Source of the DNA: Pyrocephalus nanus
Lineage: Eukaryota > Chordata > Aves > Passeriformes > Tyrannidae
Assembly: GCA_038380795.1 (NCBI GenBank)
Contig: CM076268.1
Location: forward strand, 669,501 to 733,500
Direction of reading: 5' to 3'
DNA: 64,000 nucleotides
Part shown: piece after piece, positions 12,130 through 25,010 of the stretch
Layout of the letters: the number at the start of each line of letters is the position of its first letter
Position numbering within the stretch: position 1 is the stretch's first letter
Program-made: the position numbers and the translations under genes
The notes under the pieces: generated by a model
Database searches by the model: none
Told to the model about the DNA's origin: nothing
Seen by the model: only the letters and a program-made list of their open reading frames with translations

Positions 12130-12800
12130 CATCAATGTTTCATAGCGTTCATGTCTGGTAATTATTAGCCTAAATTATGGCTCGCACATGACTTGACAAA
12201 GTGGACCATGCATTTAAAAAAGCTGCTCACTAGATATGCACTGCTCAATGTGTTCCAAGTTATTGAGATGTCAGTCAGTAATCATAAAGCAAACACCCCT
12301 CACTGAAAGGACCCTGCTAAGAGGGCTATGAGGCCTGGGGGACTACCTAAAAATGTCAGAAATGTTACAGTCTGAATGAATGACATCAGCAAGAGAATGT
12401 GTTTAAAAACATGTGCAATTACCCAATGCAATGAAATGCAAATCCGGGAACATGACAGACCTGAGGAGCGGTGCTTGGGAGGGAGCACTTAAAACCTAAC
12501 CAAAATGCTGTGCTCTGGAAAAGGAGAAAACATTCACACACATAAAAAACTTAGGAAAATGTGGAAAACGATCACGTTGGTGTTTTTATTGCTACACTTT
12601 GGGGAGAGGGGAAGAAATGCGTTATATTCTTTATCTACGGGCACATAATAGACTTGCTTATCATTACGTGTGTTAAATCACTCCCTGTGTTGCTCCTATC
12701 ATGCAAAACAAGGTGTTCTGTGAATTAATGCGGTGTTGGTAATCTCTCACCTTTCACAATGCTGACCATGAGTTAATCAGCTCGCAGAGAGCTGAGTGTT
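12130..12800. promoter_or_regulatory. Candidate conserved noncoding element with octamer
   Basis: The segment has low-redundancy sequence with a canonical octamer ATGCAAAT at 12436-12443 and homeodomain-type words such as GGTAATTATTAGCC. It also has CpG-containing words that survive in an otherwise CpG-poor background, for example ATTACGTGTG and AAACGATCACG. No open frame of note and no transposon. Function is inferred. Confidence 0.33.
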
Positions 12801-13315
12801 ATGTGCAGTGTTCCAGCAGCACTTGCCTTTGCAGTGCAATATCCTCACACGAGAGATAAGGCCTAACCTATTCCCACTGAAGGGTGTGGGAATGCTGATG
12901 ATGATTTGGGTGGGTGAAACAGCGGGTCCACAGGCTGGATTTACCCCCTGCTGCCACAGTGCCAGGGGAAGGGACGGAAGGTGACATCCAGGGAAGCAGA
13001 CCTGGACTCTGGGCATTTCTTCAAGCACAGGTTTCGTTTCTCTCGTCTGGCTCTGAAATGTGCACACGAGGCAGCCACTCCAAACCTTCAAACCCCTTCA
13101 GAGCCTCTCGAGGAACTGGACTGCACCTCCCTGCACCTTTCACAGGCACCTGCAAAGAGCAGACGGACAAACAGCAGCAAACAAAGCCCCCGGAGCAGCT
13201 GGCAGCGACCAGAACCCTGCGTGCGTCTGGGGACAGCTTAAAAACGCCCATCAGCGCCTGGATACCCACCTTCACTTTCACACGTCTGCTGTTTACTAAA
13301 TAACGTTTCAGCACA
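12801..13315. other. GC-richer noncoding block with overlapping chance frames
   Basis: Both strands carry frames of about 60 to 130 codons over the same bases, which points to low stop density and not to a gene. About a dozen CpG dinucleotides occur at 13060-13315. No family resemblance was found. The block directly abuts the conserved-looking element that follows and may belong to the same regulatory unit. Confidence 0.4.
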
Positions 13316-13500
13316 GTTTTCATCTTATAAGGAAAGTGTTTGAAACTCGGAATAAGTGCACTTAATTAAAGGAAGGCTGTGAAAATGTGCACTAATCTGA
13401 TATGACTAATAGCAAAGTGCATGAAATTGCTAATTAGAATTTCATTAAAGGTGCTGCTTTATCAGACTGCGAATATCACAACCTTTAAAATTCTTTCAGG
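13316..13500. promoter_or_regulatory. Candidate homeodomain-rich conserved noncoding element
   Basis: A compact block with TTAATTAA at 13362-13369, CTAATAG, TAATTA at 13431-13436 and ATTTCATTAAAG. The ATTA cores are closely spaced and interleaved with words such as AAAGTGCATGAAATTGC. There is no repeat signature and no open frame. This density is typical of LIM-homeodomain, HOX or paired-type bound enhancers. The specific factor cannot be named. Confidence 0.4.
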
Positions 13501-14416
13501 AAAGCTTAATTCCTTTTCAAACAGAAATATTCTTTAAAGACATTTGATTTGTTCTGAAGGAATTTGTAGCTTAGGCTGAAACATAAAATGTTGCCAATAT
13601 TCCACGGGAGTAATATTTGAATAAAAATATGTATCAGGTACTTTCTTTCATCAGGCAGATGAATAATTTTTTTGAAAATATTATTGTTCAAATAATACAA
13701 TCAACTAAGAAAAATAAAGTTTAATCTTTAGATTATTTCAAACATGATTTGTTTTTATGCTTATACTGTAATATTTGATATGCTTTCGCTTTAAAGGAGG
13801 AAAGAAATGAAAAGCTCGCTTCAAAAGTAATGTAAGAACAATAAAATATACAGCTATGAATGTAATTTTATAAAAAAAAAAATAATGAGGTTTTGGATGT
13901 CCAGAAAGAGAAAATTAATTGTCTACAATGATTTTAAAAAATACATCAAAACCAAGTATTCTTTGTGAAGTGTCTTCTAACATCTTAAATAGAAATAAAA
14001 AAAAAATTAAATCTGTATTTGTAACGTATGGTGCAAACTTTGCACAAATACCCGTATTCTATACTTTCCTAAAATATTATTTCATTTTACCTCTTTTTTT
14101 TTTTTTTTTTTCCCTTGCTGAAACTCAAAGCTTACTGCTTTTTATTTAGTTTATTGTCCCTTACCTCTCTCATCTGATGGCAGTTTCTCTCTCCAGAATT
14201 ACTGTTAATTTTGGAAGCACACTATGCCAGCAGTGATTTCATTTTTGCCCAGACATCCCCTCGCTGTGACTGATGGGGCAGTCCTTGGCTTTGCAAAGCA
14301 CTTCCAGGGAGCAGCAGCAAAGCTGCCCTTGCTTTCAGGTTCCCTTCTGCTGGACAAACAGCTCCTGCCCAGCAGCTTTTGGCTCCTGAGCCTTCGGAAA
14401 TGCCCTTCCCTCTGCA
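13501..14416. other. AT-rich noncoding DNA
   Basis: Very AT-rich sequence with many poly-A/T words, including an 18-T run at 14094-14111. Frames are short. No gene, RNA gene or transposon was recognised. Confidence 0.55.
14094..14111. repeat. Poly(T) run, 18 nt
   Basis: Uninterrupted T run. The flanks show no retrocopied gene. Confidence 0.92.
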
Positions 14417-14625
14417 TCCCCAACCTTTCCTCTCTCAGAGCAGCATCCCCAAACTTTCCTCTCTCAGAGCAGCATCCCCAACCCTTCCTCTCTCAGAGCA
14501 GCATCCCCGACCCTTCCTCTCTCAGAGCTGCATCCCCAACCCTTCCTCTCTCAGAGCAGCATCCCCAACCCTTCCTCTCTCAGAGCAGCATCCCCAGCCT
14601 TTCCTCTCTCAGAGCAGCATCCCCG
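14417..14625 (+). repeat. 29-bp minisatellite, about seven copies
   Basis: The word CAGAG recurs exactly every 29 bases at 14436, 14465, 14494, 14523, 14552, 14581 and 14610. Each unit contains TTCCTCTCTCAGAGCAGCAT followed by CCCCAAC or a one- to two-base variant. A partial, diverged unit precedes the array from about 14404. Because 29 is not a multiple of three, the array cycles through all frames, and the unit lacks stops in two of them. That produces overlapping repetitive frames that should not be taken as genes. The array is likely length-polymorphic. Confidence 0.96.
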
Positions 14626-17600
14626 TGCCAGCCAAGGGCTCTCCTTCCTCGGGACATACTGAACTCATGTTCACAGATCAGATGTGACTAAATTATCTTG
14701 TGTGTCACACCGTGAGTTTTGGTCCAGAAACCAGCAGGTTTTCTTGCATCAGCAGAGAATGTTTGGGACTGAAATACCTTTATTCCTTTTTCCCTGGAAA
14801 TTTACATTTATCAGCATAAGTAACTAATTTAAGTCTTTCAACCAAACCAAAGATCCTTGAAGCAGCGTAGTTTATGTGTATTAAAAAAATATCCATCAAG
14901 GATTTCTGTTTGTGGGCTCCAATTATTGTTATTAATATTATTAAAAAAAAAGAAAGGAAAAGGAAAAAATACATACTTTTGCCAGAATTAAGTATTCAGA
15001 GCACATTTTTAGAAACTCAAATTAAAAACTAATCAATGCAAATTTACATGACAAAAAGATTCTTGGAAATGGATAAAGAGTGAACAGAAGAATCTTTACT
15101 TAGGAGATAGTATATTATTACTTTGAGCATTTTCTAAAATCACATGTCAATTAGAGTTTGGTGTGATTTCAGCTCGTTATAGGTATTTTTGTGCCAGAAG
15201 GTATTTTATCAGTTGGACAAAGCAACACATAAAAGTCATTTCAGCTTTCTTCATAAATATGCCAACTTTCTTTATGTACATTTGCTTTCTACAATAAATA
15301 CATTGATAAAAAATCAGTCTAGACTTAAATAAATGAAAATTATGCTTATTAAATCTAATGTCTGGTGTCAAAAGTGAGGTGTCAATCTTACCTATCTTAC
15401 TTCTAAGCAAGGCAAACAAAGCTGCTAATTATAATATTTAAGTTTAAATATAGAATTATTGTTCAAATACGGGAAACAATGGTGTGGTTGTTCTTTCTAC
15501 AGCTATATGATTAAGACTACTTATGTCTCATTTTATGCAAAATAAATGACACATGATTGTGATTTAATTCATGCTAAGGAAATGTCTACAGGGATTTATG
15601 ACAAAAAAAAAAGCAGCAATAACAATCCATACCTTGTTACTTGTCAATAACTGCATTCAGAACAGTAGGGAGTAGAGAAAAATAAATAATTGCTGGGAAA
15701 AAAAACCCGCAGATACACTAAAGGAGTAGCATGCAATAATTTACACCCTGTTAATTTAAGGCTGCTGGCTGTAATTCAGTGAGTGTTATAAACTGATGTA
15801 GCTCTGGGATATTCTGCTTTCTTTCATTCCCCCTCTCATAACTCTCCCCTCTCCCAGCCTCAGGTGTGGGATCCCCGGTGCTGCAGCAGATTGACGACCC
15901 CACAGACACGACTGGACTGTTTGCTGGGCAGAGGGGAGACAGTGACACTCACAGTTTCCTTCTGCAGAAACTGTAAATGGGTTTGTTTGGGTGTGCAAAG
16001 GAACTCAAGGCTCTGGTCCTTCCCTCTCCCCATGTGAGATGAGGTGTGGTGTCCACAGGAGCAGCCCCAAGCACCTGGCCTGGCACAGCCCATGGAAACG
16101 CAGGCCCCTGGAGTTTGGGGACGAGACTAAAAGCCATATAAGTGTTTGTCTGGGTTGCTCACCCTTGTTGATGGTGGAGCTTGATGTGAGGCTCTTTACA
16201 ACTTTAAAAGGTGAATTTGTTTGAAGGTTGACTTTCGTGGGTTATAGGTTCAGGGAAGATGCTGAATCTGGCTCAGAATAAAGAAGCCAGATTTGTTTGC
16301 AGGATTTACAGAGTTTGCACTGGTCTGCAACTGGAAAGAAAGTTGTCTCCTTAATTCACAGAAATGTCTGCTCATGCTGTGGTGAGGGCACCAACCTCCA
16401 CAGCTCTGCACAGCTCCTCTCTGCAACCTTGCAGAGCTTTGTTCCTTTGCCATATTTCTTCACTGCTTGGCCCCACAGAAAAAAAAACCAAACCAAAACA
16501 AACAAAAAAAATCAATCACAAAGAAAAATATCTGGTTCTGCCAGGTAACACCTTTTTATTACCCAATTTCTGTTCATTAGACTTTGCTTGGACTCAGCAT
16601 CTCACTGGGTGGAAATCACAGTCCTAGAGGGACACTACATGCCCTTGCAGAAAGTCTCTTGTTCTTCCCTGCAGTGGCAGAAGCATTAAATCTGCTAATT
16701 ATGTTTATACTGAGCCAATATTCCTACATTTTTTGTTAGAAGCAATGGCCAGTAGCACAGGACTAACAAAAGAGTGAGAAAGAAAAAATAAGCAGGAAAT
16801 GCTTAAGCTTTGTGAGGCTTTATGGGCTGCTCTCAATTCCTTTGAAAACATTGCTTCGTGTTTTTCCTTTATTTTATATTTATTTTCAACCTTTCTCTGT
16901 ATCTTGTCTTAGGTTTGCTTCTTTGTCTCTTCTCTCTCTGTTTTCTTTTCCTCTTGTGTTTATGTTTTTTTCCACATCATCTCATTTATCATCCACTACC
17001 TTTGTTTGACTCCATCTCAGGCCTGATGGTTTCCTCCTCCTCAAATCCAATATGCTTTGCTTTTCCTCTTCCTTAGGCCTTGCCACGTGCAAGACTATGC
17101 CATTTTTTAACTCACATAAGCTCTCACTGCAAAAATACTTGCTAAAACTCATAAAAATATTGCTGCTTCTTAAATTGAATGAATGAGTCACTTCCTCTGT
17201 TGCCCTTGGACATCTCCAGACAAACCTACTTTATTAGTTTGTGTGTAAAAAGTAAAGCAGTCTAGTGTTTTTAGAAGAAATGCTAAAAGAAAACTTCTTT
17301 CCCCCACCTTTTGTTGAATATGGCTTGAAAATCCAGCTCTGCACACAAATTGCCAGATTCTGTATTGTTTTATCCAAACCTTTGTAGGTAATCCAGGAAG
17401 CCCACCTAATCAATTGAAGATCATACAATATTAGACTTAATGCTGCAAAGTGCTGCTTTATAACTCACATAACAAGCTCCTAAATAATTCAAACAGCAAA
17501 CATACCCTACTCAGTGATGGGAGGCTGTTTAGATCAGCCAGAGAATGTCAGCACATGGCACATCCCAAGGATCTCCTGCACCTCAGGAACCCCACCAAGT

Positions 17601-17779
17601 TAATTGCTGGTTTCTGACAGCAGAGAGCACGCTGGGAGCAGGGTGAGCTGCTTCAGCCTTTGGGGCATTTGCAAACATCACCCATTTTGCCCCTGCTTGT
17701 AAAACACCAGGTGCAGCATGGAGCATGGAAATCCCATTGTGAGGCACTTGGCACCAGCTTGGCTTTGGATTCATTTGTG
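14626..17779. other. Unique noncoding DNA, no gene recognised
   Basis: Mostly AT-rich unique DNA with a GC-richer stretch at about 15800-16120 and a pyrimidine-rich stretch at about 16860-17080. An A/C-rich simple stretch lies at about 16481-16510 and a canonical octamer at 15036-15043. None of the frames has a family resemblance. No transposon was recognised. Confidence 0.55.
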
Positions 17780-18060
17780 AATTCACATAAAGGCTTTAAT
17801 GTCAATTGTTTTGCCTGTTAGATTTATGCATAATGCCATACATGTTTATATATGTATTGTAAAAGTCTAGCAAGAACAATCAAGCAATTACATCATTTTG
17901 CACTACATGTGTAAGACACATAAAAAGGTAATCAAACTGTGCTGCTTCCCATCTTCATAATGGAGGTACTTTGAAGGCTGTAAATAGACAAGAAGCTTCA
18001 GAGTAAATTAGCAACATTATAATTTTCATTAGACACCTGCCCTGTAGGATGGATCTGCCC
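17780..18060. promoter_or_regulatory. Candidate conserved noncoding element with POU-type palindrome
   Basis: It contains the 10-bp palindrome TTATGCATAA at 17824-17833, which holds two overlapping POU-type half sites. Other homeodomain-like words are AGCAATTACATCA, AGGTAATCAAAC and AAATTAGC. There is no frame of note and no repeat signature. Enhancer function is an inference. Confidence 0.33.
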
Positions 18061-18210
18061 AGGTGCTCTTTGTACTTATGTATGTTTTAAACCACTGTTT
18101 TGATTTCTAAATACCCCAAACACACTTTCATTCATAATTTTTATCTCCTGGCTCTATTTTTTAACTCCATACTGATTTCAGAGAGTCCTAGGAGAAAAAA
18201 AGGGAGGGCA

Positions 18211-18270
18211 AATAAGTCTCTAAAATAATTTGAATAAGTCTCTAAAACAATAAATCTCTAAAATAATTTG
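18211..18270 (+). repeat. Short imperfect tandem repeat, about three copies
   Basis: The phrase AATAAGTCTCTAAAATAATT recurs as AATAAGTCTCTAAAACAAT and then AAATCTCTAAAATAATTTG. Units are about 19 to 23 bases with small indels. This is a young local duplication and not a gene. Confidence 0.8.
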
Positions 18271-18949
18271 AGATTAAGTTCTATCCATCAGTTTCTGGCC
18301 TGATCCAAGCCTCCTTGAAGTAATTTGAAGTTTTGAAGACACTTTTGTGGTCTTTGGCTCACATGTGTAGCTCTATTAATTCTGTGTATAAAGGACCACC
18401 CAGTCTTCAGCTGGTGTCTCAGCTTCAGTGTAATAATTCTAGCTAAAGATCTTATTCTTTAATACATAATATTAAAAATATATAGAGAAGTGAGACAAAG
18501 ATATATAGGGGAGTAAAATTATTTAACTATATAAACCAGTGAAGAGTTATATTGTCATGAAACTGTGTTCTTTAATAACAGTGTCAACTTCTCATAGAGA
18601 CTTTAGATGAAAACATTCAACAGTGTTATAAATACAATGCAAAACTCAGTTACTTTTCAGAAATCAGCTACTGTAAAAAGGAGATGTATAAAATGGAGAA
18701 GTATCTTTTTTGCATTTCATGGCTTATCTCTTCATTAGCCACCACAACAGTGGGCAGTGTTGTTGCATCAATATTACAAACACATTTCCCAGCTGACATG
18801 CCTTGGAGTCAGTACTACAAATCTGAGGTGCATGAAAAATTCTAAACTGCATTTAATAACTCCCAAATTGGCTTGTTTCATTTAATTGAAAACCTCCACA
18901 ACATTTTAAGAGTAAGCTTGCTCATGAAAACAGTATGAGTCCTTGTTTG

Positions 18950-19010
18950 TGTGTTTAAATATATCCAATATATACATGTAAGTATATTTGTATATATACA
19001 TGTATCTGGA
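18950..19010. repeat. TA/TG-rich simple sequence
   Basis: Imperfect alternation of TATA, TACATGTA and TGTATATATACATG words. Two TACATGTA palindromes lie inside it. It could extrude as a cruciform but has the look of a decayed microsatellite. Confidence 0.7.
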
Positions 19011-22000
19011 TAAACATCTGTTCTATCCTGCTCTGAAAGATGCTACCTACGGAAACTGTGAAAGGCTGACTGAATTTTCCAGTTCTGTGAGGATGGAGCT
19101 GTTTTGAAGATGGGACCAGTATGTCCTGCTGCTTCTGATGGTTTGGAAAACAGTAGTTTCACATCACAGCATGAGACAGAGTACACACCAACTGAGTGAG
19201 TTACTGCTGGATCATCAGGCAGTGAGTAAACACAAAGGTGCAGTCATCCCCACAGCTATCTTCCAAGTCCCTTGGCACTTCAATAGAACATATATTTTAC
19301 TATCTGAAACCTTTTCACTCAGGCATTGTAGTGGGAAGGTACTATAATCACACTCTGTTTGGAAATAGCCCTTAAAAAACCCAAAATTCATACTTTCATG
19401 GCCCTGAGTGGGCACTTGAGGGCCGAGCAGCAGATGTAACATTTACACTGAAGTGCCTCTCTCAGGCACTGGATGTGTATGAAATGGGTAAAATGTATTA
19501 TAAGCCCTCTTTAGCAGTGAGCCAGGGAGGGGTTTAAGACTCCAGCTTCCAGCCACTCAAAAGGTGGGTGGAGATAAAATCTTGCACGTTTCCTTCTGCA
19601 GCTTCTTTGCCCATTGCAGACAACATTAAAAAAAAATTAAAAAAAAAAAATTACATCAGTCTAGCAACGTGCATTCACTGCAGCCATGTTTGATGGCTCA
19701 TGAAGGATTTGACTGTGCATATTTTGCTGGAGGAAACGTGTGTTATTTATCACACAGGCTTCTCCTCTTTCCAGGACTGCCAAGGATAATGTTACGCAAT
19801 GTTACAGAACGAGATGACAGATCAGTGGGTCTCCTGCCAGTAAATGATCTCTGATAATGCTGATTAAATATAAAATCAGGAACTGGAGAGATGCAACAAC
19901 TTATGCTTCTTTTGGACTGTTTCACAGTTCGCTGGAAAACAGAGAGCTCTGAAACGTGGACTTTAAGGAACCGTGGGCTGTGGAATCGAAAATATTAAGC
20001 ACCCAGAAGAGGTTTTATACAGTAGTTTCCCCTAATCTCAGAAACATCTGTTCATTTTTAGAAGTAAATCTGTATACAGTTTACATTTCAAGGAGGGTCA
20101 GATTCCATTCTTCAATTTCCTTTTTGTGTGTGTGCCTGTGTATCATTTGTTGTATTTGCAATCAGTGTGGGTTTTATCCTCGCTTTCTTTTTCCTCATGG
20201 TGTTGCCTATTCTCTTGAAATAAAGCTGGCTCATTTTCCAATCTAGTCATGTGTAGATAAAAATGATTCCACAAGTATCAGCATGTGATATTCCCTTCTT
20301 TGTGAAAACTGGGAGCAACCCGAGCAATGCAAAAAAATAAAATACCTTCTGGAGACAAGGGAAGGGATTTTCCTTGTACACAGAAGCTGCAGGACTTCCA
20401 GAGCACATCAGCCAATTGATTACCCATTCAGTCTACTTTGTTTCCTTTCATAGCACAAATAAGATTTGTGACAATTTAGAGATGAGATGAAGTTTTGAAG
20501 CTTCATTTGATTTTTTGGCTTCAAAGAAGGAAGGCCTCCAGAACAGAGGGACTGGGTTCTTACCACACAGAATTGATTTTTCTGGAGGCAGCTCTTCCAT
20601 TCACTGACTTGACTGGAGGCCCTTTCTGTAGGAATGCCTTCCCAGTAATTCAAGGGCTGGCAGTGAGCACCGGGAGATGTTCCCTCCTAAGTTTCCTTCT
20701 ATTCTCTTAACCATTGGTGTCGGTGTCCAGATTGCCCAAGGCACAGAGGATTTGTTTCCAAACAAATGTTCAAAGCAGTCAGCCTGGTTGTGTGATAGCC
20801 GTAGAAGGGTTTCAGTTTAAGCTGCAACAAACAATAGAAAATGCTGGACAATCGTGTATTCCATTGGTAATCAAAACACATTTTCCTTGTGGTAATACAG
20901 GAGCTCAACACAGCAGAGATAAAAGAAGAACTGTTTACACAGGCTTTCTGGGTTTAGAGCACTTAATGAGTGGTGCTGTAGGATTGTGCTGGTGCAGGTA
21001 CCCTGTGGGTAGTGCTAGAGAGCATCCCAAGTATGTAAGGAGAGGAATAGCAATAAAAAAAAAATCTTTCTGTGAGAAATCACTCCATTACTTTTGGGGT
21101 TTTAAATTTTTGCTTTATTGATACTTTTGGATGAGTCTCTCGGCATGGAAGGCAATGGTTTTATGAAGAATTAAGGGCATGTAATTTTGAATAGAAAAGG
21201 CAGAACCCTAAACTGGACCTCTGTGTGCCTCTGGTGCAGAGAGCTGACCTTCACTGTAAAGCAAACAAACTGCTGAATTATGGTTCTTACCAGCTTTGGG
21301 GTTTTATTGCTCTCTACAAATTATAACAATGTTGGCTGGAGCTCATCTGCTTCTGAATCACTGTGGCAAGATCCAAGTGAGTCCCACCCTTTGGGGCTGG
21401 TGCAGACACAGCTGATTTTGGTCATGGCTCTACAAGCCATGCAAGTAGACTGAAAGTATGTCAGGACTGACTTTGCAGCTCAAAGTCCCTTGACCATCGG
21501 GCACCAAGCCTTCCCAGACACATCCTCTTCTGACTGCCAGCCAGGGCGTTCCAGCTGATGTGAATCCACATGTTCTCTGCAGCTGAACATTGACAGATCT
21601 GTGAGATGCTGTGTCTGATAGCAAGGACTTGTACAAGTAGGTATAACCTTCTAACTGCTGGCATTTTAAACCTCTCTGTCTTTCTTGTTCTTCCAGCAGC
21701 TTCCTTGTCGAACAATATCAGGCAAAGGACAGAGCTTGTAAATCTTTGCCTGCAGGAGCTTTAGAGATGTAGAAACAAATGCTAAGAATGCTCAGGCTTT
21801 CGGGAAAGGCCCGAGGTCCTTCAGGACTGCAACGTTTCTCCCCAGAAGCTTTTTGGAGACAAGACAAAAATATTTGGCAGTATTGAATGAATCAGATAAT
21901 GCAGAGCAATCTAGAAGGATGAGTGTTGATTTACCTGTTTCTCCCTGGAGAGAAGGAGGGGACACACAAGGGAAATGTTTTTCTTGATCAAAGGCCATGG

Positions 22001-24639
22001 TGAATGACTGCAGCAAAATCTATCAACTTTCATGTTTCATTTAGCTACTGAGAAATGTAGAAGTTTGGTGGTTCTCTGACAGCTCTGGGGGCTTGGAATT
22101 CTATTCACATAGAACTATTGCAATGGTAAGCTCAAATTGTCAATTTAGAAAAACGTCATCTGAAGTGATTCCTCCCCCCTTCCCCCCGACTGATTGGACG
22201 GTTGCATATTTTAGAGCAGATAACTGATTCCATCATGCAGGAAAATGTTCCTAGCAGACATCTTCAGTGGTAAATCTTTTATATCATGTTGGAAGAGGAA
22301 AAAAGAGAGTCCTGATCATATTCTATATAACTAAAAAAAAAGATATTTTACTTCTCATCCCCGCTCCTCCTGTGTATTCCTATTGATACATAAACTCACT
22401 CTGGATGCAGAGAAGCTTCTCTGTTTATTAAGACCATGAGCCTGAAAAGTAGAATGCAGACAGCTTCTGAATCTTGAAAATTACCCTTCTTATTTGAGTT
22501 CAATGTATTCATACTGGTTGAAATACTAAAAAAATCCTGTAAACTAAAAGAATGCCCTGTCTAATGCTGAAATTCTCCCTGGGCAAAATTAGTTGTGGGA
22601 GAAATTTCCTCATGAAAGAATCAAAAAGAAATATTTTTACTTATGTCTATAAGCCTTCTACTGTCAGTGGGGAAAAAAATTTTTTTCTAGATGTAAACTA
22701 GAAGACAATATATTACCATTTAAAAATGTCTCTTAATTTCAAACTTTTGTAAGCATCCCTCTTGTTCTGGTAGACTGGATAAGGAGAGATCTGGATTAAA
22801 ACTGGTTTTACAAAAGCAAACCCAGATTAAGAAGGTTGATGAGAGCAATGTAAAACTACCTCAGTTTGCTCAAAACTTTTATCTGTTTCCTGCTTCAACT
22901 CTAAACTTTCATGGATGAGATAAAATAGGAACTGAATCCAAACAAGCCGGTTTTGCAAAATCTCCTCAGCTCTTCTCTAAAAATAAGATTAAAGAAATCC
23001 TCTAGACTGCAGAAGATGACTTTATCTTGTTACATTGCAAACCTCATTCCCTTACTTTAAATCTTCTTCTCTCTTACTAAAGATAACTAATAGGGATGCT
23101 GAGAACCATTGTATTCTGTTGACATCTTTAAACACAAAGCGAGCCATCGATATCTGGCTTTCGAGGGGTGTCTCTGCCACCCTTCTCAAGTACAGAAGTT
23201 TATAGTCATATCATTATGGGAAAGACACATTTCTACACATGCTAATGGAATTTACTTTCTCGAATCGTGCTGAGGAACCTGAGACACCGAGGATGGCATT
23301 GTGCTGTGATTTGTGCTCTGTAAAACCCCCGACTTCAGCAGAATTACAAGAGATTTCCTCTGCACTGCCCTGCAGCACACAGGGGGCCAGAGACTTCGGG
23401 GCAGCCCATGGACAGGAAACCAAATTCTGTTCCTTCTTAAGATAATTTAAACTAATGAAATGCCACAGCTAAAATCATACATATCACTGCAGATAATTAT
23501 GACGTGGTGACCCTCCTGGAGCTGCACTCCCTTCCATGTGAGATGAACTTACTGTGACGGGTTTAGACGTTTGTCTGGGCAAGTCCTGCATATTGTTCAT
23601 AAGAATTCTTGTTTTTAAAATAGTACTGATGGCAACAGTTTGCACAGAGCTGTCAGCGTGCAGGATTCTTGGCAAAGATGGATCTGGCAGGGAGGGAGGA
23701 AGCAAATTCTTTTTTTGTTCTCCACAGTGAGAAGTTAATGGAACGGCTCTAGATTTGTAAATGCTTGACTCTGGCTCAGTATCCCTTGCACAATTTGAAC
23801 CCACTGAAAATGCTGACCCACACAATAACTTAACAAGGACCAACAGAAATAATCCAGGTCTCTGAGTACATCCTCTGATGATGTTTCTCTTTGCTTTTAT
23901 TTAGCACGGCGTGATGAGTCCGTCTCACTATCTGACACCCTCTGGGCCAAGTGCATCCCTGCTGGAACAAGATCTCTCATATTTAGAGAATTACTTTGGG
24001 ATGAATGTGGTCTCTTGTGTTTGCACTAAGTATAATACAGACACTAAACTGTGGATTATCGTTTCCTAGTGGGAGATCTGTGTCTTGTGATGAGATTAAG
24101 AAGGATGCAGCTGTGAATGGGACCAGTTTGGCTGAGTTGCCCTAAAAAAAAAAAAATTTAACTAGAGTAACTTTGGGTTGTGAAAAACTGGCTCTGTGCT
24201 ATGTTCAAGAATAAGCTCCCACATAAAATCCCTGCAAAGCATGTGCAAAGCTCCTTTGTGGTAAAACAGAGCTGTTTTGACTAGCCATATATGTTTCCTG
24301 TGTAAATCCGCCACATCCTGGTCTGTAGCTCACTTACATATCAAGTTTTCATGTGAGTCAGATTCCCAAGGCATCTTTGCAGAATAATAAAGTCATACAT
24401 GACCATGTAAACGATACCCCTGAAAAAGCCTCTTAGTCTTCTTTTCAAAGTTATTTCCAAAACCAGATTTACACATTCCAGTTTCCAAAGCTGCTCAGAT
24501 AATTGCCAAAACAAGAGTGCTCCACTATGCTCATCTCTAATTAGTAAAATCTGACTTTTGTCTTACTGTGACAATAGCTTTGTGTGTCTCTGAGAAAAGG
24601 GGAGATTTATAGGATACTGGTGATATTTATTTTGAGATG
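19011..24639. other. Unique noncoding DNA, no gene recognised
   Basis: Long AT-leaning stretch with only short frames. Frames at 20714-21121 (135 codons) and 23484-23843 on the minus strand (119 codons) match no known protein. Small homopolymers occur at about 19629-19650 and 24144-24158. No mobile element or RNA gene was recognised. Confidence 0.55.
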
Positions 24640-25010
24640 GCATTTTGTTCATCATTTCAATAAAACTAAATTGGAGGCAGTATTTCTGTTAATTTAAATC
24701 ATAATTTGTGCATTCCTTTTATCACTGCAATCCCTGAGAATGTGGAAGATACAAAATCAGTATAACACATTAGCAATAGATAATACAGTCTAAATAAACA
24801 TAATAAGCTTTCCTATATGTCTCTAGACCAAACCTTATCTAAAAATGCCCTAATGAAGCTGAACCATCCAATTACTTGTTTCTTGGAGGAACCCCTTATT
24901 AATGACATTGCAGTGAGGGAAAAACATTAATTATTGGACACAGTGGGATCTTTTACATTCTGTCTAGTCTGGACAGCACCAATTAATACAACAATAATTA
25001 TCAGCTAGCA
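24640..25010. promoter_or_regulatory. Candidate conserved noncoding element
   Basis: AT-rich, non-repetitive block with AAATCATAATTTGTGCATTC, CATTAATTATTGG, CCAATTAATAC and CAATAATTATC words. Paired ATTA/TAAT cores and CCAAT-like boxes are closely spaced. No open frame. Enhancer status is inferred from composition and motif density only. Confidence 0.32.

Noticed and set aside
14417..14625. Regular 29-bp spacing considered as a CRISPR array
   Set aside because: The copies are directly adjacent with no variable spacers, and the genome is vertebrate.
14224..14691. 155-codon proline/serine-rich frame
   Set aside because: Most of it is the 29-bp minisatellite read in rotating frames. A second frame over the same array is equally open.
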